This document shows positions 30,308-39,017 of a DNA stretch of 64,000 nucleotides, one piece after another. The stretch is from Methanothermobacter wolfeii. GTDB taxonomy: Archaea > Methanobacteriota > Methanobacteria > Methanobacteriales > Methanothermobacteraceae. Both the position numbers and the translations under genes were made by a program. The notes beneath the pieces are model-generated. The model was not told the origin of the DNA. It did not search any database and worked only from the letters and a program-made list of their open reading frames with translations. The DNA lies in assembly GCF_025397995.1 (NCBI RefSeq), contig NZ_CP104550.1, positions 1,454,001 to 1,518,000 of the forward strand, read 5' to 3'. Every line of letters starts with the position of its first letter. Position 1 is the stretch's first letter.

Positions 30308-30593
30308 TAAAAAGAAAGAATTGTTTTTACTGTTAGGGTATCAGTCCCTTTAGTACAGTTCCGATGCAGTTCTAACACCAGCACCCATTGAACTTCGTTA
30401 TTCGGGCCTATAACGAATATAAATGGAATTCTTTAGGATGATTCTGAAATAAGGCCGGACCCATGATTCATAACTTTGGACCGGCAGGGAACATCAGGGA
30501 TTAATAGTTTAAAGGATACGCATATAGGATTCCAAACAAAAAATTAAATGCATCAATTAAAAATCAGCCCCCCAGGCATTCCTAAAAATTATT
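30308..30593. other. 286-bp A+T-rich gap with a hairpin
   Basis: This stretch holds a perfect eight-pair inverted repeat TTCGTTAT-N8-ATAACGAA at 30,394-30,417 and an imperfect GCCGGACC/GGACCGGC pair near 30,450-30,490, but no gene. It may contain the ends of the flanking transcripts (68-aa gene and the AI-2E transporter, which converge) or a small RNA. I cannot tell which. Confidence 0.4.
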
Positions 30594-31607
30594 TTATTCT
30601 TTCCCTGAGTCCGTCCGGTAGGCCTCAAGGGCGGCGTAGGCGAGTCCCAGGACCAGTGGCCCCACAATGAACCCTGCAACCCCCCAGACCAGGGGGCCTC
30701 CAAGGAATCCCACAAGGAATATCATGGGGTGTATATCCGCATACTTACCTGAAAGTTTAGGCCTAAGGTAGATGTCAACGGTGCTCAGGAAAAACCCGAA
30801 TATAAGGACGAGGACCGCCCTCAGGATGTTCCCTGTGATGATATCATAGGCTGCCAGGGGAGTGTAGGCCGCCCATGGCCCTATAACAGGTATTAGCTGG
30901 AAAAGCCCGGTTATTATACCCAGGAGTATCGCATATGGGTAACCAAGGATGTAGAACCCGGCGGCGGCCATTAAACCTATCAGGAGGGCTGTTAAGAAGT
31001 GGCCGTAGAAGATGCTCATGAGGACCCTCTCGGTTTCAGCCGCCATCCTCTTCATGAAGGGCCTGCTCTTCTCCGGGAGGACCGACCTCAGGTATCCTGT
31101 GAGCCTCTCACCATCCCTTGCAAAGTAGAAGGTCGATGAGAAGAATATGAAGAGCTGGAGGGCTATCATGGGGAGTGACTGTATGATATCAACCGCATAG
31201 TTGACCGAACCCCTGAGGATGTCCGTTAGGAAACCCTTCAGGGCCCCCAGAGTGCTCCCTGCAGATGGCTGGAACTCCCTGGGAACCCCTGAGAGGATCC
31301 CTGTAACGTCAATGTTCCCTGCGAGTGAAGCCAGGGCCGGTGCCGAGTTTATTATGGAGTCAACCGTGAAGACGATGATGCCGATGAGTGGCATCATAAC
31401 CACCATCATGGCAAGGATTATGGACACCGAAAGGTAGGGTATCCTCCTGTTAATCCTCAGGGCCACAGGCCTTACAATGTATGCAAAGACGGCTCCAAGG
31501 AATAGCATGGTCCAGATGGGGTATATGATTACTGCTGAGAGGAGGATCAGGACAAGGACCAGGAAGGATGCCGATGTCACCGTTCCCCTGATTTTCTCTA
31601 TCATCAT
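30594..31607 (-). CDS. AI-2E family transporter
   Basis: Seven to eight hydrophobic segments, a central soluble stretch, and the C-terminal GLFQLIPVIGPWAAY and LVGFLGGPLVWGVAGFIVGPLVLGL motifs match the AI-2E (PerM/TqsA) family of membrane exporters. Archaeal members have been linked to Na+/H+ exchange or small-molecule efflux; the substrate here is unknown. The length of 337 is typical. Confidence 0.88.
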   Translation of the reverse strand: MMIEKIRGTVTSASFLVLVLILLSAVIIYPIWTMLFLGAVFAYIVRPVALRINRRIPYLSVSIILAMMVVMMPLIGIIVFTVDSIINSAPALASLAGNIDVTGILSGVPREFQPSAGSTLGALKGFLTDILRGSVNYAVDIIQSLPMIALQLFIFFSSTFYFARDGERLTGYLRSVLPEKSRPFMKRMAAETERVLMSIFYGHFLTALLIGLMAAAGFYILGYPYAILLGIITGLFQLIPVIGPWAAYTPLAAYDIITGNILRAVLVLIFGFFLSTVDIYLRPKLSGKYADIHPMIFLVGFLGGPLVWGVAGFIVGPLVLGLAYAALEAYRTDSGKE

Positions 31608-31678
31608 TTCACCCTTCAGCTGAAGATCCTTCTTCTAAACTGATGCATGGAAGGGCATCTACCATAGGTATTCTCCAC

Positions 31679-32479
31679 CTAAAGTGGTATCCTCCTACCA
31701 GCAGAATCCCTCCTGTAGCTTCCAAACTCCCTTAACATTGAAAGTTCATGCCCCCAGAAGACCGGTCCCTCGGCGCAGACCCTCCAGCCTGTATCATCAA
31801 GGCAGCACTGGCCGCAGATACCCACGGCGCACTTCATGTACCTCTCGAGGGAGAACTGGGCCGGGACCCCCATCTCATCAAGGACCCCCTTCACATGGTA
31901 CATCATGGGTTCGGGTCCGCAGACCGCCGCCATGTCATACGACCCCCCCATGTCCCTGAGCCTTTCATGTGCAAAGCCCTTGAATCCGCATGACCCGTCA
32001 TCCGTGCATGTGTAGACCCTGACCCCTGCATCCTTAAGTCTCCCTGTGAATAGGAGCTCATCGGCTGTCCTTGCAGCGACAAGGGCTGAGACCTTCATCC
32101 CGTTATCTGTAGCCTCATCTGCAAGGGCTGATAGGGGCGCCATACCTATCCCCCCGCCTACCAGGAGGATACTGCTACCTGTGAGTTCGAATCCCCTCCC
32201 ATAGGGGCCCCTCAGTCCCAGGAGGTCCCCCTCGCTCAGGCCATGGACTTCCCCTGTGAACTCACCGACCCTCCTCACCGAGATGCCTATCTCACCCCTC
32301 ACCTCATCGATGAGTGAGACCGACATTGGCTTCTCATCACTGAAGTTCCACACCATCATGAACTGGCCGGGCCTCAAATCCGACCGGAAGTCCCAGTCGA
32401 ATATGAATGTCTTCACCGAATCAGACTCATCTATTATCCTTTTAATCTCAAGAACCTCTGGAACGTTCACACTACCCAC
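31679..32479 (-). CDS. pyrK: Dihydroorotate dehydrogenase electron transfer subunit
   Basis: PyrK passes electrons from PyrD to an external acceptor. It has an FAD-binding FNR-like domain (RPGQFMMVW, GLRGPYGRGFEL, LLVGGGIGMAPL) and a C-terminal [2Fe-2S] site with cysteines in CAVGICGQCC and one further along (RVCAEG). It starts three bases after the pyrD stop, so the two are cotranscribed and form a heterotetramer. Confidence 0.92.
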   Translation of the reverse strand: MGSVNVPEVLEIKRIIDESDSVKTFIFDWDFRSDLRPGQFMMVWNFSDEKPMSVSLIDEVRGEIGISVRRVGEFTGEVHGLSEGDLLGLRGPYGRGFELTGSSILLVGGGIGMAPLSALADEATDNGMKVSALVAARTADELLFTGRLKDAGVRVYTCTDDGSCGFKGFAHERLRDMGGSYDMAAVCGPEPMMYHVKGVLDEMGVPAQFSLERYMKCAVGICGQCCLDDTGWRVCAEGPVFWGHELSMLREFGSYRRDSAGRRIPL

Positions 32480-32482
32480 TCC

Positions 32483-33385
32483 CTAGTCATGTGCCAGTCC
32501 AACCATCTCATCTATGGAGGAGAATCCCTCCTCATGCATGAACCTTTTAAGTCCCCTGCAGATGTTCCTGAATATCACTGGTCCGGAGTACATTATGGCT
32601 GTGCCGACCTGGAAGGCCGATGCGCCTGCAAACAGGAATTCCACGGCGTCCCTGTAATCCCTGATACCCCCCACGCCCATGATGGGAATATCAACCGCCC
32701 TGTAGACATCATAGACGCACCTTACCGCCACGGGTTTTATCGCCGGACCGGACATTCCCCCGACGGCGTTGGAGAGGACTGGTCTTGCTGTCTTTATATC
32801 TATCCTCATGCCGGGTCCCAGGGAGTTTATCAGGGTCAGGGCATCTGAACCTGCCTCCTGGGCCCTCAAAGCCACCTCCACTATGTCCGTGACGTTGGGT
32901 GTGAGTTTGGTTGACACAGGGACATCAATGGCGTCCTTAACTGCAGAGACAACCCTGAAGGTCAGTTCAGGGTCCTGGCCTATTGAGGCCCCGCAACCGG
33001 ACATGGCATGGGGGCAGGATACATTGAGTTCAATCATGTCCACGTATTCCTCTATCCTTGATGAGACCTCCTGGAACTCCTCAGGGGACGCCCCGTATAT
33101 GGATGCTATAAGGGGGACGTCATCCTCAACTGCCCTGAGTTCATCCAGGAAATTATCGACTCCAGGGTTTGAGAGTCCTATGGCGTTTATGATGCCTCCT
33201 GTAACCTCAACGGTTGTCGGGTTTTTATATCCTGTGTTGGGTTCCAGTGAGAAGGATTTGGTGACAACCGCGCCTGCACCTGAACAGTAAACCCTGTTAA
33301 GGGATGAGGCCATGCTCCCCATGACTCCAGCAGCCAGTATGGCTGGATTTCGAAGTTCAATATTACATATCCTTGTCTTCAGCAT
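32483..33385 (-). CDS. pyrD: Dihydroorotate dehydrogenase catalytic subunit
   Basis: PyrD oxidises dihydroorotate to orotate in pyrimidine synthesis with FMN. The TIM barrel shows NAIGLSNPGVDNF, ELNVSCPHAMSGCG with the catalytic cysteine of class 1B enzymes, STKLTPNVTD, and IMGVGGIRDYRDAVEFL. Pairing with pyrK fits class 1B. It diverges from nop5. Confidence 0.94.
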   Translation of the reverse strand: MLKTRICNIELRNPAILAAGVMGSMASSLNRVYCSGAGAVVTKSFSLEPNTGYKNPTTVEVTGGIINAIGLSNPGVDNFLDELRAVEDDVPLIASIYGASPEEFQEVSSRIEEYVDMIELNVSCPHAMSGCGASIGQDPELTFRVVSAVKDAIDVPVSTKLTPNVTDIVEVALRAQEAGSDALTLINSLGPGMRIDIKTARPVLSNAVGGMSGPAIKPVAVRCVYDVYRAVDIPIMGVGGIRDYRDAVEFLFAGASAFQVGTAIMYSGPVIFRNICRGLKRFMHEEGFSSIDEMVGLAHD

Positions 33386-33440
33386 GAAAAAACACCCTCA
33401 GTAAAATTATTTATACTCATTACCTATAGATGTAACCCCC

Positions 33441-34565
33441 ATGAAGTGTTACCTTACAGCCTGTGTTGCCGGTTTCATTGCCTTCAGTGAAGATCTGAAG
33501 ATTATAGATTATGAACTTTTCCCGGAGGATGAGATACCCGGGAGGCTCATGGAGTCTCAGAGGGGCTCTCTCCTCCCTGAAGAGAAGAAGATCCTTGAAA
33601 GGCTGAGCAGGGAATACGATGAGGTGGTGGTTGAGGCCCCCGAATCCCCTGGCCCCAGGGAATTCCAGGGTGTGAGCTTCAGTGCACCCAGCAGGGCCGG
33701 TGCCTACCTGAGGGAGCACCTTGACACGGTCCTCAGGGAGATAACCGGAAGGGACCCCTCCAAGCTCATACACGCTTCCCTGCTATCCCTGACCCTTGAA
33801 AAAGTGAGGGAGTCCCTGAGTGAATCTGATAAGTTCATCATCCAAGCGATAAGTGCCCTTGATGAGCTTGACGAGGAGATAGGGAAGCTCATTGACCGCC
33901 TGAGGGAGTGGTACTCCCTTCATTTCCCTGAACTTGACACTGTGAAGAGCCATGAACAGTATGTCCAGCTCATCGCTGAGTACGGTGACAGGGACAGCAT
34001 ACTTGAGAACTTCAGGATGGATGTTGACGGGAGCATAGGGTCTGATGTGAGCCGGGAGGACCTCCATGTATTCAGGGGACTGGCAGAGAACATAATAAAC
34101 CTCCAGAAGCTGAGGGATGAGACCGAAGCCTACATTGACCTTAAAATGGAGAAGATGGCCCCTAACCTCAGGGCCCTTGCAGGGTCCAATGTGGGCGCCC
34201 GGCTGATCGCCCATGCAGGGGGTCTCAGGGAACTTGCAATGCTCCCCTCATCAACTATACAGATCCTGGGGGCTGAGAAGGCACTCTTCAGGCACCTTAA
34301 GTCCCGTGCAAATCCCCCGAAGCATGGTGTGATCTTCCAGCACCCCTCAATACGTTCATCTCCATGGTGGATACGCGGGAAGGTTGCAAGGCTCCTGGCG
34401 GGTAAGATAGCCCTTGCAGTGAGGAAGGATGTTTTCAGTCAGGAGTTCGATGAATCCCTGGTCCAAGAATTCAATGAAAGGTTTGAGATGATAAAAAAAC
34501 AGCACCCCATGCCTCCGGTTAAAAGGAAGGGGAGGCAGGGAAGGTCCCGTGCCAGGCGGGGTTGA
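33441..34565 (+). CDS. nop5: C/D box RNP core protein Nop5
   Basis: Nop5 bridges L7Ae on C/D box guide RNA and fibrillarin. An N-terminal fibrillarin-binding domain (to about residue 120) is followed by a coiled coil and a Nop domain with [31 protein letters not shown] and [23 protein letters not shown] basic tail ends the protein. It overlaps flpA and the pair forms one operon. Confidence 0.95.
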
Positions 34566-34597
34566 AAAATTCCTGGATGAACTCAGGACAGGTTGAT

Positions 34598-35266
34598 ATG
34601 ATGAAGCATGTGAAGGGTATGGATGGAGTTTTCATCATGAGGGATTCCCTTGTGACGGTTAACCTGACCCCGGGAGTCAGGGTTTACGGTGAGAAGCTCA
34701 TTGAGTGGGGTGGCTCCGAGTACAGGGTCTGGGATCCCCGGAGATCAAAGATGGCCGCCGCGGTGCTCAATGGACTCAGGGGCTTTCAGCTGAACCCGGA
34801 GTCAAGGGTCCTCTACCTGGGTGCATCTGCAGGTACAACAGCCTCCCATATATCCGATATTGTTACCATGGGGAGGGTCTACTGTGTTGAGTTCTCACCC
34901 AGGATGATGAGGGAACTCATTGAGGTCTGCAGGGTGAGGGGGAATATGGTCCCCCTCCTTGAGGATGCCTCAAGGCCCCTAGATTATATGAGGATGGTTG
35001 AGAATGCCGACCTTGTCTACTGTGACGTTGCACAGCCGGACCAGACAGGCCTCTTCATCAGGAACATGGACTGTTTCCTGAAGGATGATGGTTATGGTTT
35101 GATCATGGTAAAGGCCAGGAGCATAGATGTTACAAGGAGCCCTAGGAAGATCTTCCGTGAGGAGGCCGGGAAACTCCGGGATTCAGGGTTCAGGATAATA
35201 GACCAGGTGGGTCTAAAGCCCTATGAAAAGGACCATATGGCTATTCTGGTCCAGAGAAGTGTTTAG
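34598..35266 (+). CDS. flpA: Fibrillarin-like rRNA/tRNA 2'-O-methyltransferase
   Basis: Fibrillarin is the AdoMet-dependent methyltransferase of C/D box RNPs. [51 protein letters not shown], and [10 protein letters not shown] are hallmark motifs with the K-D-K-H catalytic set. I choose ATG 34,598 after GGTTGAT; a TTG at 34,562 overlapping the nop5 stop would add 12 residues. It is the last chromosomal gene before the provirus. Confidence 0.93.
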
Positions 35267-35301
35267 GAAATTATGATATTTCCTGAGAAATTTTTAATAA
35301 T

Positions 35302-35327
35302 AAAATTAAACAAGAAAGTTTAATTTT
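35302..35327. terminator. Inverted repeat after flpA, near the provirus boundary
   Basis: AAAATTAAAC and GTTTAATTTT form a perfect ten-pair stem with a six-base loop, 35 bases after the flpA stop. It could end the nop5-flpA transcript. It also lies where host sequence gives way to the provirus, so it may be part of the attachment region; neither is proven. Confidence 0.4.
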
Positions 35328-35451
35328 CCCTTCAAATTTTCGTACTGATACTTATAGGAAGTAATATATTCAATGCAATCACAACAACACATGCATGTCT
35401 CTGCCACAAACAATATCTCTTCTTATTTATTTTTTTATGTAATATCAATCA

Positions 35452-36306
35452 TCACTTGTCATAAACAGGACCCACTATCCCCCAACCAAGATGTTGGAAC
35501 CCTGCTGTGCAACATGGCACCCCCAGGGGCCGGCCCGTCTTCGTAGCGGAGACATAATCCCATATCGTCCCATCCTTGAGCTCAAACCCGCCAACTCTCA
35601 GGAGGTAGTGGCCGTACCATTTCCCGTCGTTACACTTCACCCGAACATGTTCGATTTTCACCTCGTAGCCCATCTCTTCGAGGACCTTGCTGAAGAGTTG
35701 GCAGGCGTCAGTACAGTTAATCCCACTTGTTGTCATTCTCATGACTGCAACATGATTAGGGACCTGATCATTATAATAATATTTATACTTGCAGGTCTTT
35801 TTCACCCTTTCATAGAGGCTTGTTGCATCATGAAAAGTACCTATCTTTTCGATGACTTTAGTTGTCCAATGCCCTTTTAAAGATGGCTGAGGTTGAATGC
35901 TGATATAATTAGGCTCACGGCCATTAATCCTCACAAAATCCTTGTAACGCCTTAACATATCCTTGAATGTTCCTAAAGAAACATGGTCACTTTTACCTTG
36001 TTCAAGGTATATTATATTGGGTTCACGGCCATTAATCCTCACAAAATCCTCGTAGCGCCTTAGCATATCCCTAAACTTCTTTATCTCAATCTTACCATTT
36101 GGCTGAGGTTGAATGCTGATATAATTAGGCTCACGGCCATTAATCCTCACAAAATCCTCGTAGCGCCTTAGCATGTCCTTGAATACTGGTAACATCACCT
36201 TATATCCATTCTTTGTTGTTACATAGCGTGGTTCCCTCTTGTTCTTCATTTTGAAGTCCTCATACCTCTTCTTCATATCAAGAAACTCATTTAGCCCCAC
36301 TTCCAT
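35452..36306 (-). CDS. pei: Pseudomurein endoisopeptidase (peptidase C71)
   Basis: This enzyme cuts the epsilon-Ala-Lys isopeptide bonds of pseudomurein and lyses the host. Four pseudomurein-binding repeats (about residues 5-30, 38-63, 76-99 and 111-135, each with RRYEDF...REPNYI-like sequence) precede a transglutaminase-like domain with the presumed triad Cys198 (INCTDA), His233 (YGHYLL) and Asp250 (IWDYVS). The ATG after AAGGTGAT is used, giving 284 residues. It resembles PeiP of psiM2 and PeiW of psiM100. It is last in the late operon and coupled to a 28-aa membrane peptide. Confidence 0.93.
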   Translation of the reverse strand: MEVGLNEFLDMKKRYEDFKMKNKREPRYVTTKNGYKVMLPVFKDMLRRYEDFVRINGREPNYISIQPQPNGKIEIKKFRDMLRRYEDFVRINGREPNIIYLEQGKSDHVSLGTFKDMLRRYKDFVRINGREPNYISIQPQPSLKGHWTTKVIEKIGTFHDATSLYERVKKTCKYKYYYNDQVPNHVAVMRMTTSGINCTDACQLFSKVLEEMGYEVKIEHVRVKCNDGKWYGHYLLRVGGFELKDGTIWDYVSATKTGRPLGVPCCTAGFQHLGWGIVGPVYDK

Positions 36307-36310
36307 TGAA

Positions 36311-36397
36311 TCACCTTTTTTCAAGTATCTTCAGAATGAGTAACATACAGATAATTGTTAATAACATCCAATACATATTAATATCGCTTTTCATCAT
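36311..36397 (-). CDS. 28-aa single-span membrane peptide, candidate lysis helper
   Basis: A short gene starts with ATG ATG after GAGGGTGATTC and stops within the ribosome site of the endoisopeptidase, five bases before its ATG, so the two are translationally coupled. The product has a short polar head (MMKSDINMYW), one hydrophobic helix of about 14-17 residues and a KILEKR basic tail. Size, topology and position beside the lysin suggest a pinholin-like or wall-targeting helper; this is inference. I know of no named family. Confidence 0.55.
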   Translation of the reverse strand: MMKSDINMYWMLLTIICMLLILKILEKR

Positions 36398-36454
36398 GAA
36401 TCACCCTCACATATCATGATACTGATAAAATACAGTCAATGTACAGGTAAAACA

Positions 36455-37177
36455 TCACCACCCATAAACAGCCACCTTGCCGGTCAGGACACAGTTCTGG
36501 CTTGAAATATTTAATGAAGTAACATCAGATGATGTATTCGTCCATCGAGCAATATGCTCTCCCCTCGAAACGTAGTTCTTGTTGTCTATTCTACTGTTTT
36601 CATTGACAAACAGCCTCCTAATCCCATTTTTAAGTGAAATCAATATATTCCCAATATTCACACATTGGACATTCGATGATATCTCCATTGCGAATAAGGG
36701 GTAAGGGGACGGCCAATTGGACAAATGGTTATGTGTACCACCCGAAGTCGTATAATGCATGAAACTAGAGTAGTTCTCCCTATCGGTGTCCCCATTCGGG
36801 TATATAGCAAAATGTTGGTCTGCTATATTAGAAGGGTCAGTCACGATAACAGCATATTCAATCCTCAAGAAATCATAACCGTCCGTGGCAAGAGTGAATG
36901 ACTGAACGGGACTCTGAAACTCCAAATCATCAAGTAAAACCCATTGTCCACTGCCACCTCCACCTCCATCTCCACCACCCCCACCCGAGCTTATTCCCAG
37001 AAACTCCAAGAGGGCCTCCCTACCAAGAAACTCCAAGAGGGCCTCCCTACCAAGAAACTCCAAGAGGGCCTCCCTACCCAGAAACTCCAAGAGGGCCTCC
37101 CTATCAACCATGTGCTGATCATCATTCCAATCCCCCGCCGTCACCGGGCCATTAATCTTCCGATTATGCCAGATCAT
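36455..37177 (-). CDS. Tail fibre-like protein with REALLEFLG repeats
   Basis: An N-terminal module (IWHNRKINGPVTAGDWNDDQHMVD) similar to the next two genes is followed by four tandem copies of the nonapeptide REALLEFLG, a glycine-rich hinge, and a beta-rich C-terminal domain of about 160 residues. The leucine-rich repeat would form a trimeric coiled stalk. The layout is that of a receptor-binding fibre. Its start overlaps the stop of the preceding gene (ATGA). Confidence 0.7.
   Translation of the reverse strand: MIWHNRKINGPVTAGDWNDDQHMVDREALLEFLGREALLEFLGREALLEFLGREALLEFLGISSGGGGGDGGGGGSGQWVLLDDLEFQSPVQSFTLATDGYDFLRIEYAVIVTDPSNIADQHFAIYPNGDTDRENYSSFMHYTTSGGTHNHLSNWPSPYPLFAMEISSNVQCVNIGNILISLKNGIRRLFVNENSRIDNKNYVSRGEHIARWTNTSSDVTSLNISSQNCVLTGKVAVYGW
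36999..37106. repeat. Four tandem 27-bp repeats within the fibre gene
   Basis: The 27-bp unit AGAAACTCCAAGAGGGCCTC... occurs four times in a row with at most two end differences and encodes the REALLEFLG nonapeptide. Such near-perfect repeats can gain or lose units and so change the stalk length. Confidence 0.9.
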
Positions 37178-37791
37178 AGACTATGCACCCTCCAAACCAG
37201 TTGATCCACATATCCATTCCCCGGGATGATCAGAGACAACGCAGGCTTATTCACAAAATCAGATGCCTTCACATACTTCCCAGTCATCACTCGCAACTCA
37301 TTAGCACTAAAAACAGTACACGCCATAGTCAAAGATGACCCTTGCAGATATCCCTCCAACCTGCCACCTAACAATGCATTCCCCTCCGTCAATGGACTTG
37401 GAAGAGTGAAGAGGGGGAGGCCGGGGCCACTCGTAGCACCATAACTTGGCCCCGAGGCAGAAAGAAGGAAATATGACCCAGAATACCTCGACTCAGTACT
37501 ATCACTATCCACCCGCAGATAAACAGGAGCATCATTCGAATCCGTCCTCTTTCCCTGACATTTGAACTCAATGAGGAACTCTGAGGGGAGACTCGTATGA
37601 GTATAATTCATATTGACAGTGTACTCACCACTTATCGCCGTCTCAGACCCCGCCCCCGTCCGGGGGATCTGCAGACAATACTGGGACATGAAGACATCCA
37701 TATCTTCAATGGCATGTTCATCATTCCAGTCATCACCAGTCACCTGATGCTCCTGAGAAGCAACAGCCTTATGATACACTCTGAAAACCAA
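37174..37791 (-). CDS. Tail fibre-like protein, paralogous N-terminal module
   Basis: The first 45 residues (VFRVYHKAVASQEHQVTGDDWNDEHAIEDMD...) nearly equal those of the 49-aa gene upstream, then a different beta-rich domain follows with a YLQGSSLTMACTVFSANELRV segment. I start at TTG 37,791 because it gives the same MVFRVYH start as the paralog and follows GGGGTGTT. Probably another fibre or receptor-binding protein fixed to the baseplate through the shared module. Confidence 0.65.
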   Translation of the reverse strand: MVFRVYHKAVASQEHQVTGDDWNDEHAIEDMDVFMSQYCLQIPRTGAGSETAISGEYTVNMNYTHTSLPSEFLIEFKCQGKRTDSNDAPVYLRVDSDSTESRYSGSYFLLSASGPSYGATSGPGLPLFTLPSPLTEGNALLGGRLEGYLQGSSLTMACTVFSANELRVMTGKYVKASDFVNKPALSLIIPGNGYVDQLVWRVHSL

Positions 37792-37910
37792 ACTAACACC
37801 CCACACTCACCTTCTTCACACTATCCCAATACTGGGACATGAAGACATCCATATCTTCAATGGCATGTTCATCATTCCAGTCATCACCAGTCACCTGGTG
37901 CTCCTGTGAT
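37675..37910. repeat. Duplicated fibre N-terminal module (about 80 bp, two copies)
   Basis: Copies at about 37,675-37,755 and 37,825-37,905 are almost identical DNA (differences such as CACCTGATG versus CACCTGGTG). They encode the shared EHQVTGDDWNDEHAIEDMDV segment of the two neighbouring fibre genes. The near-identity shows a recent duplication or gene conversion. Confidence 0.85.
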
Positions 37911-37942
37911 GCAACCTTCTTATGATATACTCTAAACACCAT
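37793..37942 (-). CDS. 49-aa stand-alone fibre module
   Basis: MVFRVYHKKVASQEHQVTGD through DMDVFMSQYWDSVKKVSVGC: only the N-terminal module of the next gene, with a new ten-residue end. The ATG follows GGGAGTG. It may be a truncated duplicate, a decoy, or a working adaptor subunit. I favour a truncated copy, because the DNA is nearly identical to its neighbour. Confidence 0.5.
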   Translation of the reverse strand: MVFRVYHKKVASQEHQVTGDDWNDEHAIEDMDVFMSQYWDSVKKVSVGC

Positions 37943-37984
37943 CACTTCACACTCCCCATTTCTATCTCCTACCAAACAGGATTT

Positions 37985-39016
37985 CTATCTCCTACCAAAC
38001 AAGTAATTCACAACTCCTGTGATGATTGTTGCGGTGGTGTATCTTATATCCCCATCTATAGACCCCCGTATATGTGTCCTGAGAGCTCCACCCATGAACT
38101 CGTACTCCACTTCTGTCACGATGAACCTTCTCCGCAGGGGGTCTTCGGGGATGATTATATGATCCCCTACCTTACAATCGAAGTATCCCTCCACTACGCA
38201 TTCAACTTCACTGTTGGGCCTCTTGGCCTTCTCTGATACTCTCTGGTTCTCACGGAGTGGATCTTTATCATCATTTTTAACTTTATCAAAGAGACCCGTG
38301 TCAGTAGGGGAGCCATCAGAGACTTTCTCCTCTTTTAGTGGGGGGTTGCGGCCCGCGACGGGCCCCCCACTATGACTTGGCCCGTAATCCGTATACTTCG
38401 GCCCCGCTGATGGGAGTGGTGTGGGGTTCCTGTTACCCCACTCGGGAGTCTCATACTCCGACTCATCAAATAATGGGAAGGGGACACCCTCACCACCAGG
38501 CGGCCCAACCTTATACAATTTCACAGTTGAGACACTGAACACAGGCCCTGACCTTGCGGAGGACCAGTACTTCATCTGAATAACCCACTCCTTATTCACA
38601 TAGTACCCCGGGTCAATCACGAGGGCCTTAATCTCCTCATCCCAGTAAGGATAAATCCTGAGTCCGACTGTATATTCCCATGCTACGGTCCATATCCCGG
38701 CAGTGGCGGATGGCCTGCCCCCCTGCGCCATCACAGCCGCACCCTTACTCGAAACCCCGATTGGTGTACTGAAGTCAGGGACCTCAATCACCATGTAACG
38801 CCAGTCCTCCACCGGTTTATGAGTGAAGCAGAATCTTGCAGCGGAGGCCCCTGGATTCGTAAATGGGGAGTACGCGACTGTCTTCTTCCTTGTCCACCCT
38901 AAAGCCCAACCCACGTCGACGTTCCAATCATCACTTTCAAGGTATTCTAGAGTTGGATCCTTAATGGGGACGCGGTACCAGCCACGGTTCTCTTGCAGCC
39001 ACTTATCCGAGACCAA
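37985..39016 (-). CDS. Baseplate/tail tip protein
   Basis: Not recognised by name. The 343-residue protein has a beta-rich first half, a proline/glycine-rich linker around residue 190, and a C-terminal domain (VECVVEGYFDCKVGDHIIIPED...RFIVTEVEYEF) like the small barrel domains of baseplate hub proteins. It starts with TTG after GGTGG and follows the previous tail gene by one base. Role as tail tip component is inferred from position. Confidence 0.55.
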   Translation of the reverse strand: MVSDKWLQENRGWYRVPIKDPTLEYLESDDWNVDVGWALGWTRKKTVAYSPFTNPGASAARFCFTHKPVEDWRYMVIEVPDFSTPIGVSSKGAAVMAQGGRPSATAGIWTVAWEYTVGLRIYPYWDEEIKALVIDPGYYVNKEWVIQMKYWSSARSGPVFSVSTVKLYKVGPPGGEGVPFPLFDESEYETPEWGNRNPTPLPSAGPKYTDYGPSHSGGPVAGRNPPLKEEKVSDGSPTDTGLFDKVKNDDKDPLRENQRVSEKAKRPNSEVECVVEGYFDCKVGDHIIIPEDPLRRRFIVTEVEYEFMGGALRTHIRGSIDGDIRYTTATIITGVVNYLFGRR

Positions 39017-39017
39017 T

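Noticed and set aside
32180-32200. GAGTTCGAATCCC resembling a tRNA T-loop
   Set aside because: It lies inside pyrK coding sequence and no acceptor or anticodon arms can be folded around it.
36898-37204. Proline/arginine-rich plus-strand frames across the fibre gene
   Set aside because: These are shadows of the 27-bp repeats and glycine hinge coded on the minus strand.
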